This document shows, in pieces, positions 1-9,690 of a stretch of DNA of 64,000 nt. Below the pieces are notes generated by a model that saw only the letters and a program-made list of their open reading frames with translations, was not told the DNA's origin and did not search any database. The position numbers were made by a program, and so were the translations under genes. Location of the stretch: contig NZ_JAEVFI010000011.1 of the NCBI RefSeq assembly GCF_019303495.1, forward strand, positions 198,664 through 262,663, read 5' to 3'. Numbering within the stretch: the stretch's first letter is position 1; each line of letters starts with the position of its first letter. The DNA comes from Streptomyces sp. JJ66 (GTDB taxonomy: Bacteria > Actinomycetota > Actinomycetes > Streptomycetales > Streptomycetaceae).

Positions 1-402
1 GCGGTGCGAGGAGATCATGCGGGCCGTGTGCGAGGACTTCGAGGCCGAGCTGGTCGAGTTCAACGGCGGAAACAACCACGTCCACCTGCTCGTGAACTTC
101 CCGCCAAAGGTCGCCGTGTCCAGGCTGGTCAACAGCCTCAAGGGCGTCTCTTCCCGGCGGCTGCGCCAGGAGTTCCCCGACCTCGTCCGCCACTACTGGC
201 GGGCACAACGCCTTTGGTCCGGCTCATACTTCGCCGGGTCCGTCGGCGGCGCACCACTCAGCACCGTGAAGCAGTACATCGAGCAGCAACACCGGCCGCT
301 CTGACCCGGACTGAGGTGAACAGTGCAGATCCATGCCCACAGCTGAGGTCAGAGCAAACCTCAGATTCGCTTCACCACCGGGCTGAAGCCCCGTGCCCTG
401 CG
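1..402 (+). mobile_element. IS200/IS605-family element, right part only
   Basis: The left end lies outside the window. The element holds the end of a Y1-type transposase gene, then two dyads: CTGAGGT (343-349) with ACCTCAG (358-364), and GGGCT (380-384) with AGCCC (387-391). Subterminal hairpins are recognised by HUH transposases of this family, so these probably mark the right end. The exact boundary (about 402) is inferred from where the neighbouring XRE gene stops resembling its family. No accessory tnpB gene follows. Confidence 0.65.
2..304 (+). CDS. tnpA: IS200/IS605 transposase TnpA (Y1 HUH), 5' end missing
   Basis: This is a single-strand DNA transposase that cuts and joins IS ends through a 5'-phosphotyrosine link. 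The visible 100 residues hold the HUH metal motif HVHLLV, the stretch FPPKVAVSRLVNSLKG, the WSGSYFAGSVGG segment typical of the family, and the catalytic tyrosine in TVKQYIEQQ near the C-terminus. The frame is open to the left edge, so the ATG at 17 is probably internal. Family members are about 130-150 residues, so roughly 40 N-terminal residues lie outside. It could be active if the rest is intact. Confidence 0.85.
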   Translation, partial: RCEEIMRAVCEDFEAELVEFNGGNNHVHLLVNFPPKVAVSRLVNSLKGVSSRRLRQEFPDLVRHYWRAQRLWSGSYFAGSVGGAPLSTVKQYIEQQHRPL

Positions 403-734
403 AATAGATCCGGGTAGCGGGCCTCGGCGACGTCCTCCGTCATCGCCTGGATCTTGCCGCCCGCGTTCAGCACGCGGTCCGCCGATTGGAGGAAGACCGG
501 CTTGGGAAGGCGGCGTCCGCGTTCGACCGCGGAGACCATCTCCTCGCTGTAGCCCAGCTCCGTGCCGAGCTCGGCCTGGGTCAGGCCAGCTGCTTCCCGC
601 CAGAGCTTGATCTGCCGGCCGACGGCCTTCATGACCGCGCTGGACTCGTCGTCCAGGCAGAGGTCAGCGCCGTTGTCGTCCGCGTCGTCCGTGATGTGGT
701 CCGCACCCATGCCGCCCCGCTTTCGCGTCGTCAC
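372..734 (-). pseudogene. XRE-family regulator truncated by the IS200-like element
   Basis: A 120-residue reading frame starts at GTG 734, or possibly at the ATG at 710. It has a clear helix-turn-helix (about residues 38-95) including LTQAELGTELGYSEEMVSAVERGRRLP. This is the N-terminus of the common Streptomyces XRE proteins that carry a C-terminal DUF5753 domain and are about 270-290 residues long. Here the frame stops soon after AEARYPDLF, and the last residues and the TGA are encoded by IS end sequence. The ligand or partner domain is therefore lost. The shortened product may still bind DNA, but I treat it as a disrupted gene. Confidence 0.7.
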
Positions 735-828
735 GTGCTCAACTGCCCTTGGTGCGAGGCGGTTACTTTCGCCAACCCGGACAAGCGCGGGTGTGTCCGG
801 GTCAGCCGCCCCGGTGAGCGGCTGGTGG

Positions 829-1188
829 CTAGCGGTGGGACTGGGTGAGGATGTTGACGACGCGGCCGGAAGGGTCGCGGGTGAAGAAGCGGCGGACGCC
901 CCAGGGTTCGTCCGTCAGGGGGTGGATGATCTCGGCTCCGGAGGCGAGGACGGCGGCGTGGACGGCATCGACGTCCTCCACTTCGATGGACAGGTCCGGA
1001 ACGACGGGGGCCGTTTCCTCGTGGGTGAGGTAGATGAGCTGGGCGGTGGGGTTGCTGGGGGAGGCCAGGGCCATGACCCAGCCGAGGTTCATCACCTCCT
1101 CCAGGCCGAGCAGGCCGTAGAAGGCGCGGTGTTCGGCGTAGGTGGCCGGGTCGGTGTGGGCGTCGGGGACGACGCGGCGGACGGTCAT
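829..1188 (-). CDS. VOC-family (glyoxalase/bleomycin-resistance fold) protein
   Basis: The 119-residue protein fits a single vicinal-oxygen-chelate domain: an N-terminal strand (MTVRRVVPDAHTD), a helix with FYGLLGLEEVMNLGWVMALASP, a second half with DLSIEVEDVDAVHAAVLASG, and the C-terminal motif GVRRFFTRDPSGRVVNILT. VOC proteins are metal-dependent dioxygenases, isomerases or antibiotic-binding proteins, and the sequence does not say which this is. The ATG is preceded by GGTGAGG. It reads towards yccF but is separate from it. The family call is firm; the substrate is unknown. Confidence 0.82.
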   Translation of the reverse strand: MTVRRVVPDAHTDPATYAEHRAFYGLLGLEEVMNLGWVMALASPSNPTAQLIYLTHEETAPVVPDLSIEVEDVDAVHAAVLASGAEIIHPLTDEPWGVRRFFTRDPSGRVVNILTQSHR

Positions 1189-1212
1189 CGCCTCACCATG
1201 CCACGGGTGGGG

Positions 1213-1605
1213 TCAGCGGGCGGTGAAGGGACGGTCCGTGGGGACGATCTCACGCCCCAGCGGCATCAGCGAGACCGGGAGGAGCTTGAAGTTGGCGATG
1301 CCCAGCGGGATGCCGATGATCGTGAGGCACAGGGCGATGCCGGTGGCGATGTGGCCCAGGGCGAGCCACCAGCCGGCCAGGAGGAGCCACAGCACGTTGC
1401 CGACGCAGGAGGCGGTGCCCGCGTCGCGGCGTTCGACGGCGGCCCGGCCGAAGGGCCACAGCGCGTACAGGCCGATGCGGAAGGAGGCGATGCCGAAGGG
1501 GATGCCGATGATGGTGACGCAGAGGAGGAGTCCGGCGGCCAGGTAGCCGAGGAAGAGCCAGAAGCCGCTCAGGACCAGCCAGATGATATTCAGGATCGTC
1601 TTCAT
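1213..1605 (-). CDS. YccF-domain inner membrane protein
   Basis: The 130-residue protein carries two copies of the YccF repeat: [20 protein letters not shown] followed by [15 protein letters not shown], then [20 protein letters not shown] followed by [14 protein letters not shown]. This gives about four membrane segments. The family function is unknown. Its ATG overlaps the TGA of htpX (ATGA at 1602-1605), so the two are translationally coupled and probably act together on membrane protein quality. I chose the ATG at 1605 because the longer upstream reading frame is simply the htpX shadow. Confidence 0.85.
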   Translation of the reverse strand: MKTILNIIWLVLSGFWLFLGYLAAGLLLCVTIIGIPFGIASFRIGLYALWPFGRAAVERRDAGTASCVGNVLWLLLAGWWLALGHIATGIALCLTIIGIPLGIANFKLLPVSLMPLGREIVPTDRPFTAR

Positions 1606-2465
1606 GGGCGCCAGCCTGCCATCCGTTCGAGGCGGGCGATGCGCTCGGGCATCGGGGGGTGGGTGGAGAAGAGCTTCGACAGGCCCTCGCCACGCCGGAA
1701 CGGGTTGGCGATCATCATGTGGCTCGCCGTCTCCAGCCGGGGTTCGGGCGGGAGCGGGAGCCGCTGGGTACCGGCGTCGAGCTTGCGCAGGGCGGAGGCG
1801 AGGGCGAGCGGGTCGCCGGTGAGCTGGGCGCCGGCGGCGTCGGCGTCGTACTCGCGGGAGCGGCTGACCGCGAGCTGGATCAGGGACGCCGCGAGCGGGC
1901 CGAGCAGCATGAGCAGCAGCAGGCCGAGCAGGCCGGGGCCGTCGTCGTCCTCGGAGCGGCCGAACGGGATCAGCCAGGCGAAGTTCGCCAGGAAGACGAT
2001 CACGGTGGCGAGCGCCCCGGCGACGGACGCGATGAGGATGTCCCGGTGGTAGACGTGGCTCAGCTCGTGCCCGATGACGCCGCGCAGCTCGCGCTCGTCC
2101 AGCAGGCGCAGGATGCCGTCGGTGCAGCAGACGGCGGCGTTGCGCGGGTTGCGGCCGGTGGCGAAGGCGTTGGGGGCCTGCGTGGGGGAGAGATAGAGCC
2201 GGGGCATGGGTTGCCGGGCGGCGGTGGACAGCTCGCGCACGATGCGGTAGAGCGCCGGGGCCTCGAACTCGCTGACCGGGCGGGCCCGCATCGCGCGCAG
2301 CGCCAGCTTGTCGCTGTTCCAGTAGGCGTAGGCGTTGGTGCCCAGTGCGACGAGGACGGCGAGGAGCAGGCCGCCGCGCCCGAAGAAGGAACCGATGACC
2401 ACGATCAGCGCGGACAGGGTGCCCAGGAGCAGGGCAGTCCTCAGCCCGTTGTGTCGGCGGTGCAC
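1602..2465 (-). CDS. htpX: HtpX-type M48 zinc metalloprotease
   Basis: This is a membrane zinc endopeptidase that degrades misfolded membrane proteins. With the GTG at 2465 it has 287 residues. Two N-terminal membrane segments (about residues 10-50) precede the zinc motif HELSH (133-137). A second hydrophobic pair follows (about 146-200), then the third zinc ligand in [10 protein letters not shown]. This order is standard for HtpX. The start is chosen because GGGAGG lies a few bases upstream and the N-terminus [15 protein letters not shown] resembles family members. The gene is coupled to yccF downstream. Relatives sit at the end of the nuo2 cluster in other streptomycetes. Confidence 0.9.
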   Translation of the reverse strand: MHRRHNGLRTALLLGTLSALIVVIGSFFGRGGLLLAVLVALGTNAYAYWNSDKLALRAMRARPVSEFEAPALYRIVRELSTAARQPMPRLYLSPTQAPNAFATGRNPRNAAVCCTDGILRLLDERELRGVIGHELSHVYHRDILIASVAGALATVIVFLANFAWLIPFGRSEDDDGPGLLGLLLLMLLGPLAASLIQLAVSRSREYDADAAGAQLTGDPLALASALRKLDAGTQRLPLPPEPRLETASHMMIANPFRRGEGLSKLFSTHPPMPERIARLERMAGWRP

Positions 2466-2571
2466 GGTGCGCCCTCCCGGTGGTGCCACAGGGGAACCCT
2501 TGCTCTGGCGGTGTCTCCACCTTCCAGTGGACCCTCCCTGTGGGACCAACGCGAGGCGGCGGCCAGGGGTT

Positions 2572-2592
2572 CCCGGGGCTGACGCGCCCGGG
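2572..2592. terminator. Weak hairpin after nuoN2
   Basis: CCCGGG (2572-2577) pairs with CCCGGG (2587-2592) around a 9-base loop, 8 bases beyond the nuoN2 stop. The stem is short and has no U tract. It is the only terminator candidate I see for the nuo2 operon. The remaining 2466-2571 stretch should hold the htpX promoter, but no clear -35/-10 is visible. Confidence 0.35.
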
Positions 2593-2599
2593 CGGACGG

Positions 2600-4219
2600 C
2601 TACAGCAGTGAGCCGGAGGCGAAGCGCAGGATGAGCTGCGGTGCGCCCGACAGGACGACGCCCGCGACGGCGGTGACCGCCAGCGCGGCGGTCAGCGGTG
2701 CCGCGCGGCGCAGGCGTACCGGGGCCGCCCCGGGCGCCGGGGCACGGAAGAGCAGCGCCGTCCAGCGCAGGTAGTACACCAGGCCGATGACGACGTTGGC
2801 GGCCATGACGAGGGCCAGCCAGCCGAGTCCGGCGTCCACGGCGGCGGCGAAGACGGTGACCTTGGCGAACAGGCCGACGATGCCCGGGGGCAGTCCGGCC
2901 AGGCAGAGCAGGAAGAAGCCGAGGATGAGGGCGACGAGGGGGTGGGCGGCGTACAGCCCGCGGAAGTCGGCGACGCGGGCACCGGACGCGCGGGCGCCCG
3001 GGGTGCGCAGGCGCAGGACGACGGCGAACGCGCCGAGGTTCACCACGGCGTACATGAGCGCGTAGGCGACGGTGGCCCCCACCGCGCGGCCGGGGTCGTC
3101 GGTGTAGGCGGCAGCGGCGATGGGCACCAGCAGGTAGCCCGCCTGGGCGACGGAGGACCAGGCGAGCAGCCGTACCGCGCTGTGCGGGGCGTCGGCGCGC
3201 TGGCGCAGGGCACCGGCGTTGCCGACGGTCATGGTGAGCGCGGCCAGTACCGCCAGTACGGGCCCCCAGGTGCTGGCGTAGGCGGGGAAGGCGTAGACGG
3301 TGACGAGGATCAGCCCGGAGAGTCCGGCGGCCTTGCCGATGACGGACAGGTAGGCGGCGACGGGTACCGGGGCGCCGACGTAGGTCTCGGGCACCCAGAA
3401 GTGGTAGGGCACCGCGGCTGTCTTGAACGCGAAGCCCACCAGGGTGAGGACGACGCCTGCGGGGGCGAGCGCGGTCAGCGCCGGATCGACGTCGCCGAGC
3501 CGTTCGGCCACCACGCCCAGGTGCAGGCTGCCGGTGGCGGCGTAGACGAAGCTGACGCCGAGCAGGGTGACGGCGGTGGCGGCCACCGAGGAGAGGAAGA
3601 ACTTGAGCGCGGCCTCGGAGGCCAGCCGGTCGCCCCGGCGCAGGGCGATGAGGGCGAAGACCGGCAGCGAGGCGACTTCGAGCGCGATGACGAGGGTGGC
3701 CAGGTCGCGGGCGGCGGGCAGCAGCGCGGCTCCGGCGGCGGAGGACAGCAGCAGGAACCAGTACTCGCCGGGCGGCAGCTTGCTGGTGGTGACGGTGGTC
3801 AGGGACAGCAGTGCGGTGAGCAGGGCACCGCCGAGGACGAGGAGCTGGAGGACGAGCGCGAAGCTGTCGGCGGTGTAGGAGCAGGTGTCGGCGTCGGTGG
3901 TGAGGCAGAAGGTGGAGCGGTCCGCGCCGACGAGCGGGAGCAGCGTCAGCAGCGCGAGGCCGAGCCCGGCGACGGCGGCCCAGCCGAGCAGCGGTTTGCG
4001 GCGCTCGGTGAGGAACAGGTCGGCGACGAGCAGGCCGAGCGCGAAGACGGCGGTGACGGCGACGGGCGCGATGGCCACCCAGTCAACGGACTGCACAGGA
4101 CCCGCAGCCGCCAGGACGGCGTGGGCCACCGGCTCCCCGGCGTGGGCCGCTGGTTCGACGGCGTGGCTCACCGGCTCCACGGCGTGTGTCATGGGCTGGC
4201 TCAGCGGCACATGGCTCAT
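2600..4219 (-). CDS. nuoN2: NADH-quinone oxidoreductase subunit N, second copy
   Basis: This is an antiporter-like proton-pumping subunit of a complex I variant, 539 residues with about 14 membrane segments. Recognisable parts are [26 protein letters not shown], the lysine-bearing segment [20 protein letters not shown], and [12 protein letters not shown]. The N-terminus (about residues 1-35) is an unusual histidine-rich repeat of the form HAVEP/HAGEP. The start ATG at 4219 overlaps the nuoM2 stop (ATGA), which supports including this extension. It is the last gene of the ten-gene nuo2 operon. Confidence 0.92.
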   Translation of the reverse strand: MSHVPLSQPMTHAVEPVSHAVEPAAHAGEPVAHAVLAAAGPVQSVDWVAIAPVAVTAVFALGLLVADLFLTERRKPLLGWAAVAGLGLALLTLLPLVGADRSTFCLTTDADTCSYTADSFALVLQLLVLGGALLTALLSLTTVTTSKLPPGEYWFLLLSSAAGAALLPAARDLATLVIALEVASLPVFALIALRRGDRLASEAALKFFLSSVAATAVTLLGVSFVYAATGSLHLGVVAERLGDVDPALTALAPAGVVLTLVGFAFKTAAVPYHFWVPETYVGAPVPVAAYLSVIGKAAGLSGLILVTVYAFPAYASTWGPVLAVLAALTMTVGNAGALRQRADAPHSAVRLLAWSSVAQAGYLLVPIAAAAYTDDPGRAVGATVAYALMYAVVNLGAFAVVLRLRTPGARASGARVADFRGLYAAHPLVALILGFFLLCLAGLPPGIVGLFAKVTVFAAAVDAGLGWLALVMAANVVIGLVYYLRWTALLFRAPAPGAAPVRLRRAAPLTAALAVTAVAGVVLSGAPQLILRFASGSLL

Positions 4220-5790
4220 CGGCTGACTCCCGGCAGGAGGTGCTGCACGGCCGGGTCGGTGACGCCGAGGAGGAGCGCGGGCCACAGTCCGGCCAGGACG
4301 GTGAGGACGACGAGCGGCGTCCAGGCGGCGAACTCGTATCCGCGTACGTCGGGCAGCGCGGCGCCCGCGCTCGCACGGTCGCCCATGCACACGCGGCGGA
4401 CGACGAGCAGCAGGTAGGCGGCCGTGAGCAGGGTGCCGAAGCCGCCGACGGCCAGGAACACCAGGTAGGCGGGGCGGCTGAGCCCGTCGGCGGGGTGGTA
4501 GGCGCCGAGCAGGGCGAGCATCTCGCCCCAGAATCCGGCCAGCCCGGGCAGGCCGAGGGAGGCGACGGCGGCGAAGGCCACGAGTCCGCCGAGGCGGGGC
4601 GCGCGTCCGTAGAGCGCGGCCCCGGCGCCGCGTGCGAACTGGTCCAGCTCGGTGGAGCCGGTGCGTTCCTTGACGGCGCCGACGAGGAAGAACAGCAGGC
4701 CGGTGATCAGGCCGTGGGCGACGTTGGCGAACAGCGCGCCGTTGACCCCCGTCCGGGTGAGGGTGGCGATGCCGAGCAGCACGAAGCCCATGTGGCCGAC
4801 GGAGGAGTAGGCGATGAGCCGCTTGAGGTCGCCCCCGGTGCCGCTGCGGACGAGGAACAGGCAGGCCAGCGAGCCGTAGACGATGCCGACGCAGGCGAAG
4901 GCGGCCAGGTAGGGCGCGAAGAACTGGGCGCCCTCGGGAGCGATGGGCAGCACGATCCGCACCAGGCCGTAGGTGCCCATCTTCAGCAGGACGCCCGCCA
5001 GCAGCACGGAGCCGACGGTGGGCGCGGCGGTGTGCGCGTCGGGCAGCCAGGTGTGCAGCGGCCACATCGGCGTCTTGACGGCGAAGCCGATGCCGAGCGC
5101 GAGCACGGCGATGAGCTGCGTGCTCCGGGACAGACCTGACCCGTTGTCAGTGGCGAGTGCCACCATGTCGAATGTGCCGCCCTGGAGTCCGACGAGGAGG
5201 AGGCCGAGCAGCATCACGACGGAGCCGAGCAGTGTGTAGAGGATGAACTTCCAGGCCGCCTGGGCGCGGCCCGCACCGCCCCAGCGGGCGATGAGGAAGT
5301 ACATCGGGATGAGCACCATCTCGAAGGCGAGGAAGAACAGGACGAGGTCGAGGACGGCGAAGGTGGCCAGCGTGCCCGCTTCGAGGACGAGGAGGAGGGC
5401 GACGAACGCCGTGGGGGCCGGGCCCTTCGGCGGGTTGCGGTAGCTGTACAGGGCGCACAGGAACGTCAGCAGGGCCGTGAGGACGAGGAGGGGAAGCGAG
5501 ATGCCGTCCACACCGAGGTGGAGCCGGATGCCGAGAGCGGGAATCCACGAGATATCGGTGCCCGCCTGGATGTCCTCGGCGCGGTCGTAGTCGAACCCGG
5601 CCGCGAGCACGAGGGCGCCGAGCAGGACGACGCCGGTGACGGTGACGCCGTGCCGCAGCACGGCCTGCTCCGGGCTGCGGCCGCGCAGTCCGGGCGGTGC
5701 GGGGAGCAGGGCGGCGCCCGCGCCGAGCAGGGGCAGCACGACGACGGCCGCGAGGACGAACTGCGCCACGGTGTCGTTGAGGGTGATCAC
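4216..5790 (-). CDS. nuoM2: NADH-quinone oxidoreductase subunit M, second copy
   Basis: This proton-pumping antiporter-like subunit has 524 residues. It keeps the glutamate segment FEMVLIPMYFLIARWGG, the channel lysine region [20 protein letters not shown], the broken-helix motif VLLKMGTYGLVR, and DLKRLIAYSSVGHMGFVLLG. All are the expected charged residues of a functional channel. The start is GTG 5790. It lies 3 bases after the nuoL2 stop and overlaps nuoN2 by four bases. No truncation or unusual tail is seen. Confidence 0.93.
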   Translation of the reverse strand: MITLNDTVAQFVLAAVVVLPLLGAGAALLPAPPGLRGRSPEQAVLRHGVTVTGVVLLGALVLAAGFDYDRAEDIQAGTDISWIPALGIRLHLGVDGISLPLLVLTALLTFLCALYSYRNPPKGPAPTAFVALLLVLEAGTLATFAVLDLVLFFLAFEMVLIPMYFLIARWGGAGRAQAAWKFILYTLLGSVVMLLGLLLVGLQGGTFDMVALATDNGSGLSRSTQLIAVLALGIGFAVKTPMWPLHTWLPDAHTAAPTVGSVLLAGVLLKMGTYGLVRIVLPIAPEGAQFFAPYLAAFACVGIVYGSLACLFLVRSGTGGDLKRLIAYSSVGHMGFVLLGIATLTRTGVNGALFANVAHGLITGLLFFLVGAVKERTGSTELDQFARGAGAALYGRAPRLGGLVAFAAVASLGLPGLAGFWGEMLALLGAYHPADGLSRPAYLVFLAVGGFGTLLTAAYLLLVVRRVCMGDRASAGAALPDVRGYEFAAWTPLVVLTVLAGLWPALLLGVTDPAVQHLLPGVSR

Positions 5791-5793
5791 GGC

Positions 5794-7962
5794 TCACGCT
5801 CCGGCGAGGATGACGGCGATGACCAGCACGAGGGAGCCCGCGAGCAGGGCGCTCAGATAGGTCTGGACGTTGCCGGTCTGGGCCCGGCGTACGGCCGCGC
5901 CCAGCCAGCCGGTGCCGGTACCGGCGCCGCGCACGTAGGCGTCCACGACCTCGCGGTCCAGATAGCGCACCAGGGTCGCGGCGGCCCGTAGGGGGGTGAC
6001 GAACAGGCGGCGGTAGGCGGCGTCCAGCCGGAAACCGTCGGCGGCCGGGGCGAGCAGGCGGCCGAGCAGGACGGTCGCGGGGTCGCCGGTGCCGCGCACG
6101 ATGGCCTGCCGCCACGCGCCCCAGACGAGCAGCGCGCCGATGCCCGCGGCGGCGGTGGCCAGGACGGAGGTAACCAGCGTAGGGCCGAGGCTGCCGCCGC
6201 CGAGCCAGTGCGGCAGCCAGTCGTAGAGCAGACCGAACGCGAGGGAGGGGATCGCCAGGACCCACAGGATGACGATCATCACGGCGGGCTGCTTCTCGTG
6301 ACCGCGCGCCGGGCCGGGCACGTGACCGGTGGCGAGCGCGGTCTCGGTGGAGGCGACGGCGGTGTCGTCCGCGGCGGCCAGCGCCTGCGCCTCGGTGGCC
6401 CCGGGCTCGGGCGCGGCGGCGTCCGGCGCGGTCTCGCGGGCCACGGTCTCCGGCGCGGTGGCGGGCGTGACGGCGGCGGGCTGCACCGTGGGTCCGGCAT
6501 CCGGTGCGACGGCGGCGGGCCGCGGCGCTGCGGCCGGGGCGGCGGGCTCCCGCGCCACACCCGGGGCGGCGGGCTCGCGCACCACGCCCGGGGCGGCGGC
6601 GTCGCCACGGCAGGCGAGCAGCCACAGCCGCATCGCGTACGCGGCGGTCAGCGCGGCGGTGAGCAGGCCCGCGACGAGGACGATCCAGCCGGAGACGGCC
6701 GGGATGCCCGGGTCCGGGTCGAGCGCGGTGTGCTCGGCGGCGCCGAGGACGGCTTCCTTGGAGAAGAAGCCGGAGAACGGCGGGATCGCGGCGAGCGCGA
6801 GCAGGCCGATGGTCAGCGTCCAGTAGGCGTCTGGGACGCGGCGCGCGGTGCCGCCCGCGCGGGCCATGGCGGTCAGCGAGCCGGTACCGGCGGCGTGGAT
6901 CAGCACCCCGGCGGTCAGGAACAGCAGCGCCTTGAAGGCGCCGTGGGACAGGAGGTGGAAGATCGCGGCACCCCGGTCGGCGACGGCGAGCGCACCGGCG
7001 AGGTAGCCGAGCTGGCCGATGGTCGAGTACGCCAGCACGCGCTTGACGTCGTCCTGGGCGAGCGCGGCCAGCGCGGACCCGGCCATCGTGACGGCCGCCA
7101 GCAGCGCGAGCACCACCAGCGCGGCGGCCGACGCGGTGAACACCGGCAGCAGGCGCGCCACGAAGTAGACGCCCGCCGCGACCATGGTGGCGGCGTGGAT
7201 CAGCGCGGACACCGGCGTCGGGCCCGCCATGGCGTCCGGCAGCCAGGTGTGCAGCGGGAACTGCGCCGACTTGCCCGCGACCCCGGCGAGCAGCAGCAGC
7301 GCGATCAGCGTGGGGTGGCTCAGCTCGAAGTCGGACAGGGTGGAGGTCAGCCGGGTGACGATCGTGGAGATGCGGAACGTCCCGGCCTGCGAGGCGAGCG
7401 CCAGGATGCCGATGAGGAACGGCACGTCCCCCAGCTTGGTGACCAGGAACGCCTTCAGCGAGGCCGAGCGCGCGGCGGCCGTCTCCCAGTAGTGGCCGAC
7501 CAGGAAGTACGAGCAGATGCCCATGATCTCCCAGCCCACCAGCAGCACGATCAGGTCGTCGCTGTAGACGACGAGCAGCATCGCGGCGGTGAACAGGGAG
7601 ACGAGCGCGGCGTAGGAGGCGTAGCGCGGGTCGTCGCGCAGGTAGCCGGTGGAGTACAGCTGCACGCAGGAGGCGACGACGCCGACGAGCACGGCCACCA
7701 GCACGGCCACGCCGTCGAGGTGGAACGCCAGCTCGACCGGGAGCGCGGCATGGCCCGTGGGCGTCAGTTCGGTGGCGGTCGTCAGCGGCGCCCGGCCACC
7801 CTGCTGGACGGCGACGGCGATCGCGAGCACGGCGGAGGCCAGCGTCGGCAGCACGGCCAGCGGCCGGACGAAGCCGGGGGCGCGGCGCCCGGCCGCGAGC
7901 CCGGCGAGGGCGCCGAGGAAGGGCAGGACGGGGACGAGGACGGCGAGTGCGGTGGTGCTCAC
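5794..7962 (-). CDS. nuoL2: NADH-quinone oxidoreductase subunit L, second copy
   Basis: This is the distal proton-pumping subunit, 722 residues. The family core is intact: [51 protein letters not shown] and [18 protein letters not shown]. After the [14 protein letters not shown] segment and the next membrane helix, an alanine/proline-rich stretch of about 115 residues (roughly 450-565) is inserted. Membrane sequence resumes at [14 protein letters not shown]. The C-terminal lateral region follows, including [14 protein letters not shown]. The GTG start overlaps the nuoK2 stop (GTGA). Confidence 0.93.
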   Translation of the reverse strand: MSTTALAVLVPVLPFLGALAGLAAGRRAPGFVRPLAVLPTLASAVLAIAVAVQQGGRAPLTTATELTPTGHAALPVELAFHLDGVAVLVAVLVGVVASCVQLYSTGYLRDDPRYASYAALVSLFTAAMLLVVYSDDLIVLLVGWEIMGICSYFLVGHYWETAAARSASLKAFLVTKLGDVPFLIGILALASQAGTFRISTIVTRLTSTLSDFELSHPTLIALLLLAGVAGKSAQFPLHTWLPDAMAGPTPVSALIHAATMVAAGVYFVARLLPVFTASAAALVVLALLAAVTMAGSALAALAQDDVKRVLAYSTIGQLGYLAGALAVADRGAAIFHLLSHGAFKALLFLTAGVLIHAAGTGSLTAMARAGGTARRVPDAYWTLTIGLLALAAIPPFSGFFSKEAVLGAAEHTALDPDPGIPAVSGWIVLVAGLLTAALTAAYAMRLWLLACRGDAAAPGVVREPAAPGVAREPAAPAAAPRPAAVAPDAGPTVQPAAVTPATAPETVARETAPDAAAPEPGATEAQALAAADDTAVASTETALATGHVPGPARGHEKQPAVMIVILWVLAIPSLAFGLLYDWLPHWLGGGSLGPTLVTSVLATAAAGIGALLVWGAWRQAIVRGTGDPATVLLGRLLAPAADGFRLDAAYRRLFVTPLRAAATLVRYLDREVVDAYVRGAGTGTGWLGAAVRRAQTGNVQTYLSALLAGSLVLVIAVILAGA

Positions 7963-8402
7963 GCGGTGGCCCCCGCCTGCTTCCCGCCGGGCGCCGCCCC
8001 GGTGCCGGCGCCCGGGGCGGCTGCGGCGTTCACGTCGGCGGCATCCGCGTCGTCAGCGGCGGCGTCGGGCACGGCGCGCTCCTGGGAGTCGGTGGGCCGC
8101 TCGGCCAGGTCGCGCAGGGCGTCGATGTTCGACCCGGCGCGGTTGCGGTAGACGAGCAGGACGATCGCCAGGCCGATGCCGATCTCGGCGGCGGCGATGG
8201 CGATGGTGAACAGGGTGAGGGACTGCCCGGCGCGCAGGGTGTCCCGCAGCCACACGTCGAACGCGACGAGGTTGAGGTTGACGGCGTTGAGCATCAGCTC
8301 CACGGAGATGAGCACCAGCACCGCGTTGCGCCGGGCCAGCACGCCGTACAGGCCGACGCTGAACAGCAGCGCGGCGAGGACGGCGGGGTAGACGAGGTGC
8401 AT
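7959..8402 (-). CDS. nuoK2: NADH-quinone oxidoreductase subunit K, second copy
   Basis: This small proton-channel subunit has three membrane helices in residues 1-100, with the conserved glutamates of [17 protein letters not shown] and [19 protein letters not shown]. It is 147 residues, against about 100 for the family. The extra 45 residues are an Ala/Asp-rich tail absent from the nuoK1 copy. The ATG at 8402 touches the nuoJ2 stop (TGATG). The larger frame covering this region is out of register with the upstream genes. Confidence 0.92.
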   Translation of the reverse strand: MHLVYPAVLAALLFSVGLYGVLARRNAVLVLISVELMLNAVNLNLVAFDVWLRDTLRAGQSLTLFTIAIAAAEIGIGLAIVLLVYRNRAGSNIDALRDLAERPTDSQERAVPDAAADDADAADVNAAAAPGAGTGAAPGGKQAGATA

Positions 8403-9049
8403 CAGCGCTCCTCCGTTTCCGGGGCGTGCCGGGTCCGCTCGGCTCGCGGGGTCCGCTCGGCCCGCTCGGCCTTCGCCGCGCCCGGGTTGCCAGCCGTCCC
8501 GTCCTCCCCGGCCGTCTCGCTCTCCCCCTCCGCCCTGCGGCGGGAGACGACGATCGCGCCGACCAGCGCGGCCAGCAGCAGCAGCGACAGCGCCTCGAAG
8601 GGCAGCACCCAGTGCCGGAACAGCGCCTCGCCGACGGCCTGGGTGTCGCCCTGCGGCTGGCCGAGGTCGATCCACGCGGTGCGGAAGGCATCGACGACGA
8701 GCGTGACCAGCGTGGCGGCCGAGGCCAGCGCGACCCCGAGTGCCACCCAGCGGTTGCCGGAGTTCGCGTCGGGTGAGTGGCCGATGGGCGCGCGCGTCAG
8801 CATGAGCCCGAACAGCAGCAGCACGACGACCGAACCGACGTAGATGAGCACCTGCACCCAGGCGATGAACTCGGCGGTCAGCAACAGGTACTCCACCGCG
8901 ATGCCGCCGAGCGCGACGACGAGCCACAGCGCGGCGTGCACCAGCTGCCGCGTGGTGACGGCGACGAGCGCGGCGCCGAGGGTGACCAGGCCGGTGAGGA
9001 CGAACACGATCTCGACGCCGGTGGGCGTCAGGAATCCGGGAGCGTTCAC
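8402..9049 (-). CDS. nuoJ2: NADH-quinone oxidoreductase subunit J, second copy
   Basis: This membrane subunit has 215 residues and about five helices. The family signature is in [20 protein letters not shown] followed by [18 protein letters not shown]. The last helix ends in IVVSRRR and is followed by a charged Ala/Glu/Arg tail of about 40 residues. GTG 9049 overlaps the nuoI2 stop in a GTGA. It joins nuoK2 by a shared base. It is shorter than nuoJ1 (273 residues). Confidence 0.9.
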   Translation of the reverse strand: MNAPGFLTPTGVEIVFVLTGLVTLGAALVAVTTRQLVHAALWLVVALGGIAVEYLLLTAEFIAWVQVLIYVGSVVVLLLFGLMLTRAPIGHSPDANSGNRWVALGVALASAATLVTLVVDAFRTAWIDLGQPQGDTQAVGEALFRHWVLPFEALSLLLLAALVGAIVVSRRRAEGESETAGEDGTAGNPGAAKAERAERTPRAERTRHAPETEER

Positions 9050-9690
9050 GTGCGGGTGCCACCCCCGTCGGCGTCGGGGCCGCCCTCAGCCTCCACAGCT
9101 CCCCCGGTTCCCGTGGCTCCCGCAGCCCCCGTGGCCTCAGCCTCAGCGACCTCAGCGGCCTGAGCAGCCGCCGCAGCAGCAGCCTTGTCGGCGGCCTTAT
9201 GCGCGGCGGCCAGCTCCTTGGGTTCCTCGGCCGCCGGGTCCAGCGGCGGCGGTTCGGGCACCGTCCACATCCACTCCCGCAGCTTGTCGCGCTCGTGGGT
9301 CAGGTCGCGGATGTCGGTCTCGGCGTACTCGAACTCCGGGGACCAGAACAGCGCGTCGAAGGGGCACACCTCGATACAGATGCCGCAGTACATGCACAGC
9401 GAGAAGTCGATGGCGAACCGGTCGAGCACGTTGCGGCTGCGCTCGCGTCCGCCGGGCGCGGCGGCGGGCAGCGTCTCCTTGTGCGAGTCGATGTAGATGC
9501 ACCAGTCCGGGCACTCGCGCGCGCACAGCATGCAGACGGTGCAGTTCTCCTCGAACAGCCCGATCACGCCACGGCTGCGGGCGGGCAGCTCGGGCTGCAC
9601 GTCCGGGTAGTGCGCGGTGTGCGCACGCCGGGTCATCGTCTTCAGGGTGACGGCCAGGCCCTTGGCCAGGCCGGAACCGGGGAGGCCCAT
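9046..9690 (-). CDS. nuoI2: NADH-quinone oxidoreductase subunit I, second copy (2x 4Fe-4S)
   Basis: This peripheral-arm iron-sulfur subunit carries electrons towards cluster N2. Both 4Fe-4S motifs are intact: [12 protein letters not shown] and [12 protein letters not shown]. The spacing between them is longer than in the nuoI1 copy. The protein is 214 residues. After [19 protein letters not shown] comes a tail of about 60 residues rich in Ala, Glu and Gly ([20 protein letters not shown]). With no nuoE/F/G in this operon, this subunit is the likely electron entry point. Confidence 0.92.
   Translation of the reverse strand: MGLPGSGLAKGLAVTLKTMTRRAHTAHYPDVQPELPARSRGVIGLFEENCTVCMLCARECPDWCIYIDSHKETLPAAAPGGRERSRNVLDRFAIDFSLCMYCGICIEVCPFDALFWSPEFEYAETDIRDLTHERDKLREWMWTVPEPPPLDPAAEEPKELAAAHKAADKAAAAAAAQAAEVAEAEATGAAGATGTGGAVEAEGGPDADGGGTRT

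Noticed and set aside
6208-8151. A 647-codon plus-strand open frame opposite nuoL2
   Set aside because: Low-complexity shadow of the nuoL2 codons; no start signal or recognisable domain.
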